The notes beneath the pieces were generated by a model. It was not told the DNA's origin. It made no database searches and worked only from the letters and a program-made list of their open reading frames with translations. 64,000 bases of DNA, from NCBI RefSeq assembly GCF_025698545.1, contig NC_068569.1:7750001-7814000 (forward strand). The letters are read 5' to 3'. The first letter of the stretch is position 1. Every line of letters starts with the position of its first letter. The DNA comes from Gossypium raimondii (lineage: Eukaryota > Streptophyta > Magnoliopsida > Malvales > Malvaceae). Below are positions 13,521-26,576 of the stretch, piece after piece. The translations under genes and the position numbers were made by a program.

Positions 13521-16500
13521 TACTAACTAAAATGTTAAAATTTTAAACACGACAACTTGCATGGCAGTTCACACGTACTCCATGCCATTTTTAAAAAAAA
13601 AATTATGAACTTTTTATACATTTTTTTATTTTAATTAGGATTAATTTATTTTTTATTTTTATAATTTTTGAATAATTTGTTGAGTTGACATATAATAGTA
13701 TGTTAGCATGATAAAAATCCCCAAAATTTTAAATTTCACCAATGCAAGATACCTAATTAAGGAAGAGATTTTATATTTTAAAATATTTTTAATATAATAA
13801 AATATAAGATGAAATTATTTAAAATTGAACCTAAGGTCTCATGACTCACGAGTTACAATTTAATATTATAAAATACTAAATACATTTGCAGTGAACAATC
13901 CTTTTGTATCCACAAGTCATTTTCGAGAAACCAATCATGCATGCATACCCTAACATTTAAAACTAATTCATTGTCGCCCCAAAAGAAAACTTAATCCATC
14001 GAACGAAATCCGTTACACGCTCAGTTGGTTGGTAACAACCATTAGATCTCCGCGTAACTGATCCTAATTCAATAGTCCCACCTCCAACGATGTGAAACCG
14101 GAAATCGTGAGTCACATATTTTGACGTTGAAAAGTGGTACGAATATGGTCATTTTCATGTTTTCATCGTCATTCTTCAATTACTTTATAGTATCAATGAA
14201 TAAATAATTATAAAACCCTAGCTAGTGGAGGAGGTGGCGTTTACGGTTAACACTTAGCGGCCATTAAAGACTTGTAAAGTCTTGTCAACTTCCCTCCCTC
14301 ATTTCCACCCTTTTACGGCCCCTCCATTCCTACCATTTGGATTGCCATAATCTTCATTGCAACATCAATCATTTAAATCCAATTAACACATCTTCCCCTT
14401 TCCTTTCCACTTGACTGCACTCTTCCACTGTTATTGCAGCTAAAAATTCAACATCTAACAATTCGAACTGTTTAAATCAAAGAACTCAAGCTCTGTCAAT
14501 TTGCCAAATCTGACATATAATATATATTTATGTTAAAATTTAAAACTTGCGTAGATTAGTGTCTGATTAGATAGAATTAAGACCAAAGTTTAAGGGGATG
14601 AGTATGAAAACAACAGTGACAGACCATTTTGGACGTAAAGCAGACGTCGTTTTTGAATAAAAAAGCAAAGGCAAAGGGTGACCCATTTTTTACTGTTAAT
14701 CCGACGGTTCACTCACCTTCTTCAAACTAAGAACTTCCTTTTTTTGCTTCTCTTTTAAAAGGAAAAAGCAAAAAAAAGAAAAGAAATTTTGGTTTCTGTC
14801 GTAATAAAGTTAGAAAACAATAAATGGTAGCTAAAGCTCAAGGATCCGAGTTTCATTTTCAACCCAGAGTTTGAGTTTTAAATGTCCAAATTAATTACTT
14901 TTACATTTAAATTAGATTGTGAGGTGTCAATACATCCAACTGAGGAATTAATATTAACCGACTTTGGAACATTTCACTTGGTCACGCCACTACCTTATTA
15001 TCCATTTAATTTAGATTTAGTTGTCACAACAATACGATTTCAATAATTTTCATTAACATTCTGCTTACAGATTTTACTAGACAAAATCTTTAACTTTATA
15101 ATGGGTATCAATAAATTATATTTAAAACTAAAGATATATAATAAAATTACAATCTAATTGTGGAGCTAAAAATTCCAGCTCTTATATACCAAATAATTAG
15201 CTTTATTTTTATTTATCCAGTGGGAGTGTTATTATATGAGTAGGTAGGTAGTTATTATTAATAAAAATAGAGTTTTTAGAGGAATTTTTTCTTCTAAAAA
15301 ACTATTTAAGTAGGTTTTAGATATCATATAAAAATATAAAAATACCTAAATAATTTTATAATAATATTTGTTGGCTTTCTAAAAATAAGATTTTCTTGAT
15401 TTTATAATTAAGTTGATGCTTGATTATCTAGAGACCTCAACTCACCGATAAACATAACGAGAGAATACATGTTTGAACATTAAAATGACATTATTAAGAG
15501 AGGCAATCACAGATTGTAAAACGAATTTGAAGAATATAAAAAAAATTAGTGAGACCCATTGAATCGAAAGTTCAATATACTCGTTAGTTTATTTTTAAAA
15601 TTAATGGCAGAACTTTAAATCTTAATATTTTTTATTAAGTAATTTTTTAAAATACAATTTTACTACTAAAATAATATTTAATTAATTCATGAAATCAACT
15701 TCTTTATATTAATACTAGATTTATATAATAACAAAGAAAATAAATTTCTTAAGTCAGTTTTCAAGAAAAATTATTACTAGCCTTTTGTTTTATTTTTTAC
15801 TTTTTTGTCATGTCGAACAAACCCAACTGTAATTATATAATTTAATCAAATTATCATGTCTCTGTTCAAATGAAAGGAATGGCCAAAATGCAGGACCAAT
15901 GTTGCTTTGCTGCTTTCCTAATGATACCCACCACCAACAATTGATCATTGTTCTCGATTGAATTATTACAATCCTTGATAAATATTTGCCAATTGGTGCC
16001 AAAAGAAAACAGCAGATCTTCTCCATTGATTCAGTTCATGATTCCTTTGTTTTTTTTGTTTATTCAAAGACTGATACTTTAATTTCTCTAATTAAATAAT
16101 AGAATGTTGTAATAATAATAAAAATATCATACATGATTACATTTAAAAAAGAAGAGTTCAATTTAATGTTTTACATCAAAATATATATGAAATTTGTGTA
16201 ATTATAACATGTACATAACTTCCCATTTGAAAGAATGAATCCTATTTCTTCTATAGTATTATCAAAAGGAATGCGTGTATGAATCCAATAGGCTGAAAAA
16301 TTGCATTAATTATAATCCTTCCAATGAGTTGATATTATTAATAGCAACAAAGTTCCTATTTCTACGTAGATGTATGGTATATGAGAAAATCCTTTTTATA
16401 GGGCGAAATTCTCACGAGAAAGCTTGATGCTTATTCGAGACATAAAAACACTCTTGAAACCCAACAACAACACGCAACTTGTATTAATACCACTGATCTT

Positions 16501-16981
16501 CAGCTGCTTTGAAAAGAAGAAGAAAGAGTGGAGCCATGGTTGCAATCTCGCAGATGTAACAAGGTCTTTGATTAAGCCAAGAGTTGAAAAAAAATAAATT
16601 GGGTTTTTGTCCATAAGCACTGGGTGAATGAGGTCAGACAAGTTAGTGAAGTGAAAGTTGTGGTAAATTGTGACATTTGTTGATGTTGTTGTGGTGGGGA
16701 AGAGAGAGTATGTGAGTAAGTAATCCATGTCTAGCCCACCATCTTTTTTCTTTGCCTTAAATGAGAACTCTTAAAATTACTTAACTTCTTCATCTCCCAC
16801 ACTTTTCAAGATAAAACCCACCAGCCTACAGCAACTCCTTTTTTCTTATCTTCATCCCTTAACCATGTTCGTATCCTTTTAAAGTTGTACAAAGATTGTT
16901 ATTTTTTTCTATTCAAAAGACTGTTTATTTGGGTCATTTAGTTTCCGTGGGATTTCTTTGATTTTTTTTTGAATGAAAAAA
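13521..16981. other. Gene-poor region upstream of the RING-CH gene
   Basis: About 13521-13760 continues the older repeat that the solo LTR entered. The rest is AT-rich with less biased islands near 14000-14450 and 14600-14720. An open frame at 16396-16728 on the minus strand gives a 110-residue low-complexity product without a recognised domain; I treat it as chance. The last few hundred bases should hold the promoter and 5' UTR of the RING-CH gene. Confidence 0.4.
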
Positions 16982-19900
16982 ATGGGGACTGAAGGGAAAC
17001 ATGTGTCTGTGGAACATGAACTTGGAGGTGGTCCAAGCCAGAGAACTACTCCAGTTCAACAGGTATTTTCCAGCTTCTTTGTTTTAAGTTTTCGTTTCTA
17101 TCCCCCCCCCCTTTTGTCTTTTTGGATTGAGTAGGAACTGTTATTGTAGAGGATTTAGTTTCATTCCAAAGGTTTTGAGACCTTGAAGAGAACTTTCATG
17201 GGTTCTTTTTTAATGTTACCAAATGATATTGATTGTTTATATTTTTTGGTTGTTTTCTTTTTGAACAAAAGAGTTAGCTGCAATTGAGGGTGTTAACTAG
17301 TTTAGCCATCTTTACTTTCCTTCTTTTCTGGGATCTGCATGGCTTCTGACGACCTTTTAATTTAGTTTTGTTTGTTTAGATGTTTTGAGGTGAAGTATTT
17401 GGCGGTATCTCTATGCCAATAGAGCCCTGGTTGATGTTCTATTTGTCTTATTCCTCTGAATACGGCCTAGTTTTATAAAAAAAAGTAAGCTCAGAACCTG
17501 CCGGCATTAATTTATTGTGAAAATTCATAGCTGGAACTGTGGAATTGCTATGAGTGAACGTGTCTGGTTTACCTAAGACGCAGATCATGCATGTTTATTT
17601 GATCTAATATTAGGCTGTTTCCATGGTCATTTCGTTTTATGAGGAAAAGACACCACCACTTTATTATAGCTTCAGAGACTGGCCAACTGAAACTGTGCTA
17701 TTGATCTTTTCAACGTTTAAGAGGAATACTTGTACAGGCGAAATCGGAATTGCAGAGGAAGTAGTTAAAATATGAGCTGAAATCACCCTGTCATGTCATC
17801 TTTGGTTTCAAAGTAGTTTCTCTTGCGACACTAGCCCCTTAGATCATAGCTTGTCAATGTGCCAACTGCCAAGGGCAGTTCATTTTTGTATATTTTTCTT
17901 GCACAATAAAGATAAATGGTTATCGTGTGTTTTCTTTTCAGGTTGATGATTCAACAGGAATAACCGAGGAAACAACTCGTTCTCATCATTGGAGGCGAAG
18001 CAATCTCTCTCTAGAGTTACCCTCGAGAACTTTTGAAGACTCCTCTCAAGAGTCTGTCATAATAAAGATGCCCCCAACGCCGAGTCTGACTCCCAGGAAA
18101 GTGAATTTTCTCTTGACACCGAGTCCATCTGATGCAAGAATTAGTGGATCCCCAGGTCCCTCCACATCTAGAGGCAAATCATCCTTGAAGAGTCTCTTGC
18201 CAAAACTAAGCTTCAAGCAGAGAAATGTTAATTCAGATATCGAAAAGGCTGCAATCTTTGCGCCTGAATCTTCTTCTACTTCACTAAGAGAGAAGCCCTC
18301 CATTGCAAGGACATTGTCACTTTCAAAGATTTTTACTCCTAGGATAAAAAGGACAGCGTCACTACCTGTAGTAACTCAAATTGCAAATGCGAACCTGGAA
18401 CCTACGAGCAGTGGAAGCCTAGGTGGCTCTGTAAATTCTAGTGTAAGTTTTTGCGATATTTTGTGGATGACCATATATTATTGGGTCCGGATCATCTTTT
18501 CTAATAATGAGCACGGTGAAATTTGGAGTATATATTATTGGGTTGACTTAGTTGGATGCTCTGTTCTTACTTTAGTGCATATGTCATGGTATTTAGTTGC
18601 TAGAATTATTGAATTATGTAACATACACAATCTATTGACCTGGTCAACTGAGACGGCCTTGATGTTAAATGAAGAGCATCTAAACCTGTGTTAATGTGAA
18701 GTAGAATGATTTTGTTTATAAATACTTTTTGGGTTTCTTCTTTCTGAAGTTAATCAATTTTGTACAAGGATTTTGAGTGCATACTGTTTGAAGTTATTAG
18801 TTCTTTTGCAGAGAAAAGGTAATGTGCTGCAGATATCTCGCTCTTTTTCTGTTCCCTTAAATGACAAGGAAGGAACAACATTAAGGAGAATGGATTCATT
18901 TTTCCGAGTAGTTCCCTCAACTCCACGAGTAAAGGAAGGAGAAATAAGTTCAAATGCTTCCGTGGGACCTGATGCTGGTATTCCCTTGTCTTTATCTCTA
19001 TTTTCTGTGTATGTTCAATTTTAAACTATCTTATGATACAGTAGACAATAGATCTTGAAGTGTTACTCTATATTAATCCGTACAAGCTTGTTAGTGTTTG
19101 TAAGTTTGTCGTCAAGAACCCCTTTTTACCTCAAAAGTCCTTCCGGTTTCGAAGATGCTATTGGCATCAGAAACGGAATCTTACACCGTTAGATCAACTC
19201 TTATGATTTGACTAATAACTTATAACTTTGGTCAGTAACCGTGTTCTAAGATAATTGCACTCTGTACCTGTGGGATCTATTAACTATCATTACAAACCAA
19301 GGTCTTACTGTAAATTCATTATCCAGAAAATGGCAATCCTGATGGTGAGGACATACCAGAAGACGAGGCTGTTTGTAGGATTTGTCTGGTTGAATTGTGT
19401 GAAGGAGGTGAAACACTGAAGATGGAATGCAGTTGCAAAGGCGAACTTGCTTTGGCACACAAAGACTGTGCCGTGAAATGGTTCAGCATCAAAGGCAACA
19501 AAACTTGTGATGTGTGCAAGCAAGAGGTTCAGAATCTACCTGTCACTCTTTTAAGAATACAAAGTATTCGAGCTCGAAACGGTGCTCTTCAGGCTGATGC
19601 TCAAGGGTACAGGTGACACAACCATTTGTTAATTGACAGAATTATATACCTATGATTGCTGAAACTTGTAGGATTCCGGTAAAATGTGATAACGTGCAGC
19701 TGTTTGTTTCCAATCCGCAAGATTCCTTGCATTTGCTTCTCTCTTGTTAGAAGTCATCTTAAATGGAAGAGAAAAATAGATGAACACGCATGAATGGTGT
19801 AATGATAAAATCTGGAATGCTTCATCATAAAATTTGAAACAAGGAAGCGTGTCTTGCGGACTTGCAAAGTCTTTCTCTAATCAATATGCCTTGTGCTTGT

Positions 19901-21128
19901 TCCCTTGTTGTAACTTGTGCCATTATTTGTTGTTGATGATTGTATGTTATGTCTTTGGCTTCTCAGGGCAATCATGCCTATCTTTTTAGTACATTCGACA
20001 AGTATCCAGGTCAAATATTGTGTAAAATCTGATTTACAGGAGTGCACTATTTAATTCTATGTTATTTCTATATTTTCTTGTTCTTCTGTATTCCTAGCTT
20101 ATTAGTTTGAGGTTTGCAGGGTTTGGCAGGAGGTCCCTGTTCTTGTCATTGTCAGCATGCTTGCATATTTTTGTTTTCTTGAGCAGCTTCTGGTAAGATA
20201 ACTGATTTCTCATTTGGTTTGCTCTGTTTTACGCCTTCATATCCTTGATATATATATTTCTTTACCTGCAGGTCGGAAAAATGGGTACCGGAGCAATTGC
20301 TATATCTCTTCCATTTTCGTGTGTGCTTGGCCTCCTTTCTTCCATGACTTCATCAACAATGGGTAGGTTGCACATATTTTTGCTAACTGTGAAATTTTGG
20401 AGGAAATTATTGCTTTGATAGGAAATTTTTGTGAACTGTTGTCAAGATTTTTCTAACTTCAAACCTGATCTTTCGTATTCAGTGCAGCGGAGATTTGTCT
20501 GGGTTTACGCATCGATTCAATTTGCTTTGGTGGTTTTCTTCGCTCATATATTTTATTCTTTGGTAAGTGGTTGTTTACACATTTTAGCACCGGTTTCCTT
20601 GCAATGCTGATTCGAAACTACTTGACTGTAAGATTGTAAACCGGTGAGACGGAATTTTTGAGTATGGTAATTTCATTGGTAAATTAGATAACTGTGTTCC
20701 TTGGAGAAGTGTTATTACCATGACTTGATCATACAGCAAACTGATCAAACAAGAACAATGGATGCAATGTTTATCGTTGTACTGAACCCGGTTATGAAAT
20801 TTCTGAAAGTACTATAATATGCCTGAAACAGGGTTGACTAAAATCAATTCACATTTAATGGTTTGTTTGCCTGCAGGTGAAAGTACAGTCAATTCTATCA
20901 ATTCTCCTGGCAACATTTTCTGGATTTGGTATTGCAATGAGTGGGAGTTCGATCATTGTCGAAATCCTTCGATGGAGAAGAAGGTGGCAGGCTTGGTGGC
21001 AGCAGCGACATAGATCGCAAACGACGACTCATCCACCAATCCAATCCCCTAGGGCTGTTAATTCACCTCAGACACACAGAAGTCCTAATGTAAGCCAACA
21101 AAATGCAGAAACTTTCACCGGGATCTGA
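16982..21128 (+). CDS. RING-CH (MARCH-type) membrane E3 ubiquitin ligase
   Basis: Predicted E3 ubiquitin ligase of the plant RINGv/MARCH class, anchored in an internal membrane. Exons 16982-17062, 17942-18442, 18812-18977, 19327-19612, 20120-20192, 20272-20362, 20483-20562 and 20877-21128 join in frame to 509 residues. The N-terminal ~245 residues are Ser/Pro-rich and probably disordered. The RING-CH finger covers residues 266-313 in C4HC3 order: C266, C269, C284, C286, H294, C297, C310, C313. The C-terminal half has four hydrophobic segments: around [20 protein letters not shown], the [17 protein letters not shown] stretch, [19 protein letters not shown] and [19 protein letters not shown] basic Trp/Arg/Gln patch and a polar tail follow. 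The exon 6 to 7 join needs a split codon. Substrates are unknown. Confidence 0.9.
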
Positions 21129-21787
21129 ACCGGTTGCTTACTCGAGAACGTGAAAATGGAGGCTTTCACACTATAATATATTATTTATACAAAGTTCAAG
21201 CATCGATGCTTCCTTCTGTAATGTAAATCAAATAGGCTAGCATACAAGAAAAAGATTGGTTCAAAGACCAGACATCAAGGAACCTTGAAAATTTGCGTCT
21301 TTGAGGTTGATCTCCCAAGAGGCTTCCATGAATTATTAGGTTATAATGTGCTTGCGAAAGGCTATATAAATATGGAATACATGTTTGCGATTTTACATTG
21401 GTTTTACCCTTTTATATAGAACTAATAAAAAATCATAAAAAAAGTTAAACTTCAGATAACATAACTTTGAAAAGCTTAATTTTACTATTTCAATCAAAAT
21501 TTCAATTAGCTCTTATATAATTTCTTAATAAATTAGATAAAATATATTTATAAAAATACTAAAATTATATAAAATTTTAGTTAAAATGATAAAACTGATA
21601 TTTTAAGAATCTAAGTATTTTAAGTTGAAGTCTTATTATTTATAAATTTATTTTGATTTAAATTGTTTTTATAAATTTTAAATAAAAACATTTAAAAATA
21701 AAATATTCTCATAATAAAATATATTATTTTTAAATAAAAGAGCCTAAATATATTATAGATTGACTAATTACAATTACTCAAAGAATT
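21129..21787. other. 3' UTR and AT-rich spacer before the Copia element
   Basis: Probable 3' UTR of the RING-CH gene to about 21400, then AT-rich sequence. Nothing else recognised. Confidence 0.4.
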
Positions 21788-21792
21788 AAATA

Positions 21793-22218
21793 TGTTAAGT
21801 ATGACTCCTATTTTCAGTCAAATTTGAGAAATAATCTTTTAGTTAAACTCTGTTTATTTGTTTCAGTCAAACACTGATTAGTTTAGATTATTTTATTATT
21901 ATTTGACATATGAATTTAGCCTATAAATAGGCTCTTTTACAACCTTAGTAAATACACCCATTAGATATTAGAACTCATAACACATTTAGAGAATTTTGTG
22001 TTTACGTTTTGAGGATTCTTTGTTTTCGAGTTTTTGGGGTTTAGTTTTATCTCCATCTTTTGTACTCTTCGTTCTTTTGCCATTATAGTAAAATTATCTT
22101 TGCCCGTGGTTTTTTATCCTCTTTGGAGGGGTTTTTCCACGTTAAATTTGTGTGTTCAATTTCTTAATTTATTCCGCTATTTTTGTTACTTGTTGCTTAA
22201 TCGAGTCGATCCCTAACA
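21793..22218 (+). repeat. 5' LTR of the Copia element
   Basis: 426-bp LTR, starting TGTTAAGTATGACTCC and ending GTCGATCCCTAACA, with a TATA-like CTATAAATAG at 21921-21930. Confidence 0.92.
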
Positions 22219-23741
22219 AGTGGTATCAGAGCTAGTTCAATTTTCATAGATCAGCCCATTCAGATATGACAACAATAAGGTTTGAAATTGAGAAGTTCGA
22301 TGGTGAGACAAATTTCAATCTATGGCAAGTTTGAATGATGACAATTCTAGTTTAATCCTGTTTGAAAAAGGTTGTTACCGGGAAAAAGCCTGAGAATCTA
22401 AATAAAACAGAATGAGAAGAGCTTGATGAAAAGACCACATCGCAATCCAAATTGTGCCTCATGAATCTGGTATTGCAGGAGGTATTGATGGAGAAGACCT
22501 TATCCGCCTTGTGGAAAAGGTTAGAAACTCTTTATGCGACTAAATCTTTGGCTAACCGTTTAGTGTTGAAACAACGTCTATTTACGTTTCGCATGAACGA
22601 ATGTGAGCTTCTTAGAGATCACATCAGTCAATTCATTACTCTTTTAAATGATTTAAAAAACGTTGAGCTTCATATTGATGATGAAGATCAATCTATGCTA
22701 TTATTGTGCTCTTTACCCCCTTCATACAAGTCTTTTAGGGAGACCCTGATTTATGGCAGAGACAAAATCTCGTTCGAAGATGTGAAGGGTCATTTGTTGA
22801 GTAGAGACAAACTCGACAATGAGCTTCATTTGGATAGCAAGGCAGATAGACAAGCTTCCGTTTTAGTAGCATCAAAGAAACGAGACAAAAGGTGTCGCTA
22901 TTGTAAAAAGTTAGGTCACGTCAAAGCAGATTGTTATAAACTGCGAAATAAAAGAGCTGCTGAGAGTAACGAGGAAGATGTAGCTGGTGCTAATTTGGCC
23001 GATGAAAGCGGTGATGATTTCTTGTTAGTGTCGACGAGCGATAACTCCAAGCTCACGTCCAAGTGGATCTTAGATTCGGGATGTTCTTTCCACATGTATA
23101 CCAATAGAAAATGGTTCTCTACATACAGTTCGGTTGAAGGTGGAGTTGTAAGTATGAGAAACGATTCATCTAGTAAGGTAGTTGGTATTGGAACTGTTAA
23201 AATCAGGACACACGATGGGACAATTAGGACACTCTCAGATGTCAGGTATGTACCTGATTTACGAAAGAATCTCATCTCCTTGAGTATTTTAGACTTGAAA
23301 GGATGCAAAATCAACATCGAGTCGAGTGGTATTAAAGTATCTTGTGGAGCTCTCGTTTTGTTAAAAGGTAAAAGAATTGACAGTTTTTATATTTTGGAAG
23401 GTCCTACAGTGACCAGTGAAATCGGATGTCCCTCATCCGTTACAGAGTCGAAGTCAACTCGTTTGGAGCGGAGGCAACTTGGTCATAGGAGGGAAAAATG
23501 TATGACCGTTTCGTTGAAGAGAGGTTCTCTTTTAGATACAGGTTTTGAAAAGTTAGGGCACTGTGTTCGTGAAAATCAGACCCGGGTTAGTTTTGATTTG
23601 GCAGTGTACAAGTCGAAGGCTAGAAGTCTTCCAGTTTCTAAGCACAGATTCGACTCAGTTAATTCCCTACATAGTTCAAGATAGGCTCGTGGCGGCTTTG
23701 GCAAAGATGACGTTGTGGAAATATGAGTCAAGGTGGAGATT

Positions 23742-24584
23742 TGTTAAGTATGACTCCTATTTTCAGTCAAATTTGAGAAATAATCTTTTAGTTAAACTCT
23801 GTTTATTTGTTTCAGTCAAACACTGATTAGTTTAGATTATTTTATTATTATTTGACATATGAATTTAGCCTATAAATAGGCTATTTTACAACATTAGTAA
23901 ATACACCCATTAGATATTTGAACTCATAACACATTTAGAGAATTTTGTGTTTACGTTTTGAGTAGAGGTGCTAATGGGCCGGGCCCATAAAAAAATTTCA
24001 GCCTAGCCCGAAATATGGGCCTGAAATTTTGCCCAGGCCCGGCCCGGGAAAAAAATCATAAGCCCGGGCCCAGCCCGGCCCATTTTTTTAATAAATACCA
24101 AAAAATTATTTTAAAAATTAAAAAAATATTTTAAAAATATTTTAAAATTTAAAAAAATTTTAAAAAGTATTTTAAAAATATTTTAAAATTAAAAAAATTT
24201 AAAAAATAAATATATTTATTATATCGGGCCTGGCCGGGCCCGGACCCGGGCCAAAAAAGTGGTGCCCGATTCCCAAGCCCATATTTCGGGCCTATATTTT
24301 TACCCAAACCCTCCCATATTTCGGGCGAGCTGTCGGGCCGGGCCGGGCCGCCCGGCCCATAAGCACCTCTAGTTTTGAGGGTTCTTTGTTTTCGGGTTTT
24401 TGGGGTTTAATTTTATTTCCATTTTTTGTACTCTTCGTTCTTTTGCCATTATAGTAAAATTATCTCTGCCCGTGGTTTTTTATCCTCTTTGGAGGGATTT
24501 TTCCACGTTAAATTTGTGTGTTCAATTTCTCAATTTATTCCGCTATTTTTGTTACTTGTTGCTTAATTAGGTCGATCCCTAACA
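23742..24584 (+). repeat. 3' LTR of the Copia element, split by a hAT-like insertion
   Basis: Same ends as the 5' LTR and the same length once the 409-bp insertion and its 8-bp duplication are removed. Confidence 0.92.
23955..24379. mobile_element. hAT-like small non-autonomous DNA element with 8-bp target duplication
   Basis: A 409-bp element at 23963-24371 inside the Copia 3' LTR. It has terminal inverted repeats: TAGAGGTGCTAATGGGCC at the left, GGCCCATAAGCACCTCTA at the right. The exact 8-bp duplication GTTTTGAG lies at 23955-23962 and 24372-24379; the uninterrupted 5' LTR has that octamer once, which proves the insertion. Both ends are GC-rich with GGCCCGGGCC palindromes and the middle is almost pure A/T. 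No coding capacity. An 8-bp duplication and T/CA-RNG-type tips fit the hAT superfamily. It is younger than the Copia insertion. Confidence 0.9.
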
Positions 24585-24681
24585 AAATATACAATATATT
24601 TTAAAGCTACCCAAAGTTTTCACATAAAACAATAGTTTGAATATTTTAATATTAAAATATATTTCAATTTATTCTTTACAG

Positions 24682-26576
24682 GGTGAAGAGGTTGATTATA
24701 GAGGTGTCTTGCACCGTGATGGCTCAGTACTTATGTCTGTTTCCCTGGATCAATTGAAGGTAGCTTCCTTTTTCTTTTTTGGGTGAGATGTAGAGAATGT
24801 TGTTGATCCCTTTTTCCACTGTTCAGGCGCCGAAACTCTTGTACAAGTCACTTGCAGCAAAGCTGGTTGTTGGCATGCCATTTAAGGTCTACTCTCGGTC
24901 CATACACGTATAAGTTGGCTACATTATGTGGGCTTGCATCACAATTGAATTGCCTATCTTGATTTAGGACTTGGCGACATTGGACTCAAATCATATTGAG
25001 GGAGCTTCCACCGATAGACGACAGTGATGCTGTTAGAATCTGCCTTCTTTTGCTTTGTTTTGTTGGGAGGCGAAGTCTCTGATTCCTTTCCTCCCACTCA
25101 TCTCTTATCCTTTCTCTCTCTCTCTCTCTGAAAAAACAATTGAAATGAAATGATCGATATTATTCTACGTGCTCTTAAAAGGCTGATAGACATAAGCATG
25201 GGGGTCATAACTCCTTTACCGGAGCAGCTAACAAAGCCATTGCCTAATGCTATGGCCCTGGATAAAACCTGAAGGAACTACCAACCGGAGCTTACAAGCT
25301 TTTGACAGAAGGTGCTATTCCTTAATTTTTACACTGAATTCTTAACTTAGATATAGCTGCTTATATCATCTTAATTCATTACCTTGCAGGTACGCGATTG
25401 GTTGTATCCGCTCGTGGTGACGAGCCCTTTGAAGAGCTGGAAATCCTCAAAGACATCGATGCTACAATGCTTCTTCATAAAGTACCCTACAATGAAGATA
25501 AAATCGGCAGAGTGCTTGCAGCTAGGAGGGAAAAATGTTAATGGCTTGAATTTGCTCAACCCTTATGGATTAATGGTGTAACTTGTAAATCCTGTCTTAT
25601 GACTCGTTACAAATTTGTTAAGCTTGCAAATTCAATCCAGATCTAATTGATGAGACCAGTCCATGATTAAGCATATCAGAGAATGCTCTGGATTTCCCTG
25701 TAAGTAATCCACCATATTCAGTTTCTGAATGAGATTCACAGGTAATTAACCCTATAGTACTTGTTATGGAAGTGCAATGTATGAATATAATAATTTTAGT
25801 TCATAACGTTTTCCTCTACATGCAGGGATGACTTGGTCATTAATGCTGGCACCATCGCTGGAGCTCATCTGGTTGATGGACTTGGAGACGGTGTCTTGTT
25901 AGAATCCCTGGACCAGGATTTTGATTTCCTCAGAAATACTTCTTTCAACTTACTGCACTGCTGTAGAATGAGGAATACCAAGACAGTATGAGTCTTAGCT
26001 TTGAGGGGAAAAAGAAGAGTTACAACTTCAAAATATTACGAAGCAACAACAGTCATAGAAGTTTATATGTAATAATCCTGAACTCTGGTTGCAGGAGTAT
26101 GTTCCATGCCCATCTTGTGACCTTCAAGAAATAAGTGCGCAAATACGAGAAAAGACGTCACACTTGCCCGGAGTTTCGGTAATTACTTATCCTCACCTCT
26201 CTGTCCTGCCTCACATTCGATGATATTCAAGTTAATCCTTGTTTTAGTTTAAATAACAAGATTAAAGAAAAATAATAATTCCTCTTCTTCTTTTAGATTG
26301 CAATCATGGGTTGCATCGTCAATGGCCCAGGGGAATGGCTGATGTAGATTTCGGATATGTTGGTGGTGCTCCTGGAAAAATCGACCTTTATGTTGGCAAG
26401 GTACTGTAGCGCATTTTTGAAGATAGACATACTGCGGTTGTGAACCTAACAACTAGTATTTGTATTACCTTTGAGACTGTAGTGAACGTGGAATTGCAAT
26501 GGAGCATGCCGCTGATGCATTGATCCAATTGATAAAAGATCATGGCCGCTGGGTAGACCCTCCTGCTGAAGAATAA
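24682..26576 (+). pseudogene. HDS: HDS (4-hydroxy-3-methylbut-2-enyl diphosphate synthase, IspG/GcpE) 3'-half pseudogene
   Basis: Remnant of the plastid MEP-pathway gene HDS. The first matching exon starts at 24682 (GEEVDYRGVLHRDGS) and the last ends at 26576 (HGRWVDPPAEE then stop). In between are recognisable blocks DQLKAPKLLYKSLAAKLVV, RALKRLIDISMGVITPLPEQ, TRLVVSARGDEPFEELEIL, LVINAGTIAGAHLVDGLGDG, DQDFDFLRNTSFNLLHCCRM, EYVPCPSC and IAIMGCIVNGPGE. Introns are kept, so it is a duplicated, not a processed, copy. Only the C-terminal ~45 percent is present. Damage includes a frameshift after DLATLDS, a stop after NAMALDKT, loss of about five residues after PCPSC, and a frameshift after NGPGE. 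The Copia element lies only ~100 bp upstream, where the lost 5' exons should be. Non-functional with high confidence. Confidence 0.92.

Larger units (their letters stand above)
21788..24589 (+). mobile_element. Ty1/Copia LTR retrotransposon, short and broken
   Basis: Fossil element at 21793-24584, flanked by the 5-bp duplication AAATA (21788-21792 and 24585-24589). Parts seen: 5' LTR; primer-binding site TGGTATCAGAGC complementary to initiator tRNA-Met; a gag-like frame with a CCHC zinc knuckle (CRYCKKLGHVKADC); a protease-like DSG motif (WILDSGCSFHM); a polypurine tract AAGGTGGAGATT; and the 3' LTR. I see no reverse transcriptase or RNase H part. The element is broken. The two LTRs differ at about 14 of 426 sites by my eye count (roughly 3 percent). 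That suggests insertion about 1-2.5 million years ago for commonly used plant substitution rates. A small hAT-like element sits in the 3' LTR. Confidence 0.93.

Noticed and set aside
16396-16728. 110-residue open frame on the minus strand upstream of the RING-CH gene
   Set aside because: Low-complexity Phe/Ser/Thr-rich product with no domain, splice context or conserved start; likely chance in AT-rich DNA.
22221-22232. TGGTATCAGAGC as part of a tRNA-Met gene
   Set aside because: Only the 12 bases complementary to a tRNA 3' end are present, two bases after an LTR; it is a primer-binding site.
22934-23317. 127-residue minus-strand open frame in the Copia element
   Set aside because: Antisense of the gag/protease-like region; no family signature.
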